Assembly (NCBI GenBank): GCA_002321335.1
Contig: DCMG01000058.1
Coordinates: 1 to 6,894 of the forward strand
Origin: Bacteroidales bacterium UBA1628
Lineage (GTDB): Bacteria; Bacteroidota; Bacteroidia; Bacteroidales; UBA932
Reading direction: 5' to 3'
Length of the DNA stretch: 6,894 nucleotides
Made by a program: the position numbers and the translations under genes
Part shown: one piece after another, positions 4,745-6,894 of the stretch
How positions within the stretch are numbered: position 1 is the first letter of the stretch
How the letters are laid out: each line of letters opens with the position of its first letter
Notes under the pieces: model-generated
What the model saw: only the letters and a program-made list of their open reading frames with translations
Told to the model about the DNA's origin: nothing
The model's database searches: none

Positions 4745-6894
4745 ATGGCAAAAGGTTTCGGGAACACGTGGTGGGGGAGCAGGTGGCTGCAGTCGTTGAC
4801 ACACATCGATTATGAGAACAGGATCCCCCGCGGGGCGACATACGCCCGCGCCGGTGCGGTGCGGGAGATCAAGATCAAGGGGAATGTCATCAGTGCGAAG
4901 GTGAAGGGAAGACGGCCACGGGCATATTCAGTGACCATCATTGTACCGCCGTTTTTCCCTGAGGATGTGGAGAAGCTCCTTCAAGGGATTATGGCAAGGC
5001 CGGACATCGTCTCGAAACTGCTTAAGCATGAGTTGGACCCGGAGGTTATGGACATCGCTTCGGAGTGCGGACTCAGGATATTCCCGGAAAAATGGACAGA
5101 CTTCAAGATGCAGTGCAACTGCCCGGACTGGGCTGTGCCGTGCAAGCATCTGGCTGCGGTCATTTATATGATGAGCCGGGAGATCGACAACAACCCTTTT
5201 CTTGTTTTCACTATCCACAATGTGGATTTGCTGGAAGAACTGAGGAAACGCGGCGTTACGGTGGATGAAGCAGCGAAGGCAGCCACGGTGCCGTCAATCA
5301 GAGATGTTATCGAGTTTAGGAAATCCGCCAAGGAGGTATGCAAGGATGCTCCTGAATTTCATAGGGTTAACTTCTCACGTCTGTCGGACAGGTTGGATGT
5401 GCTTCTGATGCTGCTTCCGCCAGACCCTACGTTCGATTTGAGTGGTGACTTCAAGGAGCAATATTCATCGCAGATGCGGAAAATCCGCGGCAATGCGGTC
5501 AAATTCTTCGATGGAAAACTCACGGCGGAAAGGCTTTTCCCGTCTCAGATGCTTTCCAATGAATATAATGAATATGCTCTGTCGGGGGATTCTGCCGTGT
5601 CGCTGGAATCAGATCTGCTCCTGAATTGGAATATGATCTATTCGCCTGACGGAAAGGAGTTTGCCGAAGCCGACGAGAATGCTGTCCTGCGGGAGATCGC
5701 CGGAATCAATCCGGATTTCATCCCGGACTATTCCCCGAGCGTGGCCGCCTTGCATCAGGGCTTTCTGGCTTCGATGCACCTGATGGCGAACGGAGACATA
5801 GCTCCGCAGATTGTCCGGTTGGCCGATGGAAATTATGCCGTGAGGTGGATCCCTTGTACTGTGGACACTGAGGTTACATCACTGCTGGAGTCTTTGGATG
5901 CCATCATCCCGGACACGATGATTCGGTTCAAGGTCGGGAAGTCCGGTAAATACGTTAGGAACAAGGCCGAAACATTGGTCTCGTACCTTTTTGGGAAACT
6001 TGTGCCTGAACTCAGCCTTGCGGCACACAGACCGCTCACAGGAATATTCTTTGACAATGAGCGCTATGCCTTTGACCAACCGGGCGAGCGGGAAATTCCC
6101 GGAAGTGTCTCCGCTTGGTTGTCATCATATTCAATACGCCAGTCCCGTTTCGTGCCGGTGCTGACGGTTGATGAGAATGTGGACGGGATGTTCTATGTGA
6201 ATCTCGGTGTCGAGGATGCCGAGGCTCCGGAGAAATGGATAACCTCATTGTCTGATGTTCTGACCAATGACGAGTTTGCGAGGACACGGTTTGCGATTCT
6301 GAAAGCGTTCACGGATCTCTCGGTCATCATTCCCAAGGTCGGGCGCTATATCGCACGAAAGGCGACACCGGCGCTGAGATATTCATTGGATGAGTTCGTG
6401 CCGCTTTTAATGAGAATTATTCCTGCGATCAAACTGTTGGGTGTCAAAGTGTTCCTTCCTAAGTCGTTGGAGAATCTTATCAGACCGAAACCGACGCTTA
6501 AACTAAAGACGAAGGCGGAAAGTTCGCCGTCTTGCTTTCGTCTCGCCGACCTGTTTGAGTTCGAGTGGGAAGTGGCTTTGGGCGACGAGGTGGTCTCTGC
6601 CGAGGAGTTCCACAGGCTTCTTGGTCAGGCCGGAAAACTGTTGAAATTCAAAGGACAGTACATCTACACCTCTCCGGAGGATTTGGAAAAGGTCAACAAG
6701 GCTATCGCCGGAATGGGGAACGTCAGTCCTGGCGAGATGCTTCAGGCCGCAATACTCGGTGAATATGATTCCGCTCCTATCGTCCTTTCCGATGAGGCCA
6801 AGGAACTTATCGAAAGATTTACCAAGGAAGAAGATATTCCTGTGCCGGACGGAGTCAAGGCCGAGTTGCGCCCTTACCAGAAACGGGGATATTC
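4745..6894 (+). CDS. SWIM zinc-finger / SNF2-family helicase, N-terminal part (3' end outside window)
   Basis: The frame is open for 716 codons from ATG 4745 and leaves the window without a stop. The beginning, FGNTWWGSRWLQSL followed by RIPRGATYARAGAV, is typical of bacterial SWIM proteins. The zinc-binding set is C124, C126, C133 and H135 (CxCx6CxH), a standard SWIM motif. A long poorly conserved region follows. Residues about 600-655 (LADLFEFEWEVALGDE and the GQYIY segment) resemble the SNF2-associated DUF3670-like domain. LRPYQKRGY at 708-716 is the first motif of an SNF2 ATPase domain, so the motor with its Walker motifs lies downstream. Such proteins are DNA- or RNA-polymerase-associated translocases (RapA-like); the SWIM finger is thought to bind nucleic acid or protein. 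There is no promoter in the 5-nt gap after the ATPase gene, so expression should follow that operon. Confidence 0.9.
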   Translation, partial: MAKGFGNTWWGSRWLQSLTHIDYENRIPRGATYARAGAVREIKIKGNVISAKVKGRRPRAYSVTIIVPPFFPEDVEKLLQGIMARPDIVSKLLKHELDPEVMDIASECGLRIFPEKWTDFKMQCNCPDWAVPCKHLAAVIYMMSREIDNNPFLVFTIHNVDLLEELRKRGVTVDEAAKAATVPSIRDVIEFRKSAKEVCKDAPEFHRVNFSRLSDRLDVLLMLLPPDPTFDLSGDFKEQYSSQMRKIRGNAVKFFDGKLTAERLFPSQMLSNEYNEYALSGDSAVSLESDLLLNWNMIYSPDGKEFAEADENAVLREIAGINPDFIPDYSPSVAALHQGFLASMHLMANGDIAPQIVRLADGNYAVRWIPCTVDTEVTSLLESLDAIIPDTMIRFKVGKSGKYVRNKAETLVSYLFGKLVPELSLAAHRPLTGIFFDNERYAFDQPGEREIPGSVSAWLSSYSIRQSRFVPVLTVDENVDGMFYVNLGVEDAEAPEKWITSLSDVLTNDEFARTRFAILKAFTDLSVIIPKVGRYIARKATPALRYSLDEFVPLLMRIIPAIKLLGVKVFLPKSLENLIRPKPTLKLKTKAESSPSCFRLADLFEFEWEVALGDEVVSAEEFHRLLGQAGKLLKFKGQYIYTSPEDLEKVNKAIAGMGNVSPGEMLQAAILGEYDSAPIVLSDEAKELIERFTKEEDIPVPDGVKAELRPYQKRGY

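Noticed and set aside
4928..5218. Several short frames on both strands within 4928-6762
   Set aside because: They lie inside the 716-codon SWIM-SNF2 frame, which has strong motifs from start to end and is simply unclosed at the window edge.
5813..5822. TTGTCCGG-like sequence inside the SWIM-SNF2 gene as a third copy of the repeat element
   Set aside because: Only the short core matches; the partner arm, linker and CACCTC are absent, and it is coding sequence.
1..6894. CRISPR array, tRNA or rRNA gene, insertion sequence or transposase
   Set aside because: No regular short repeat-spacer pattern, no cloverleaf-like segment and no transposase motif was found on either strand by eye.

Overview
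The window looks like a chromosomal segment of a Bacteroidota bacterium, most likely Bacteroidales. Three things point that way: a near-ideal Bacteroidetes-type promoter (TTTG, 19 nt, TATTTTTG), a LytS-like histidine kinase paired with a LytTR regulator next to a small signal-peptide beta-barrel-like protein, and an AAA/DUF4143 ATPase. Species cannot be assigned from sequence reading alone.

Layout. (1) 1-468, + strand: the C-terminal end of glutamyl-tRNA synthetase (gltX). (2) 490-579: a two-hairpin repeat. (3) 594-2326, - strand: a two-gene operon, kinase then LytTR regulator, whose stop and start overlap as ATGA. (4) 2354-2604: a divergent regulatory region with a TAnnTTTG box on each strand and a perfect 13-bp direct repeat at 21-bp pitch. 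(5) 2605-3120, + strand: a small exported protein, probably an outer-membrane beta-barrel. (6) 3121-3485: a gene-free stretch with the second copy of the two-hairpin repeat, a terminator-like hairpin plus a near-copy of it, and a strong promoter overlapped by three copies of a TGGAYAAAA motif. (7) 3486-4739, + strand: an AAA ATPase with a DUF4143 C-terminus. (8) 4745-6894, + strand, running off the window: a very long reading frame that begins as a SWIM zinc-finger protein and enters an SNF2 helicase domain in its last residues.

How the parts may work together. The kinase and regulator probably form a signalling pair, and the direct repeat upstream of the exported-protein gene has the geometry expected of a LytTR dimer site. 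That makes the exported protein the likely main target. This kinase/regulator/target cassette is bracketed by the two direct copies of the 90-bp repeat. The ATPase and the SWIM-SNF2 gene are separated by only 5 nt and share one visible promoter, so they form a second unit, probably under repression or autoregulation. Its biological role is unknown; a DNA-transaction or defence role is a hypothesis only.

The best leads are the repeat pair flanking the cassette, the LytTR-type operator, the operator triplet on the ATPase promoter, an in-frame TAG near the kinase start, and the ATPase/SWIM-SNF2 gene pair.
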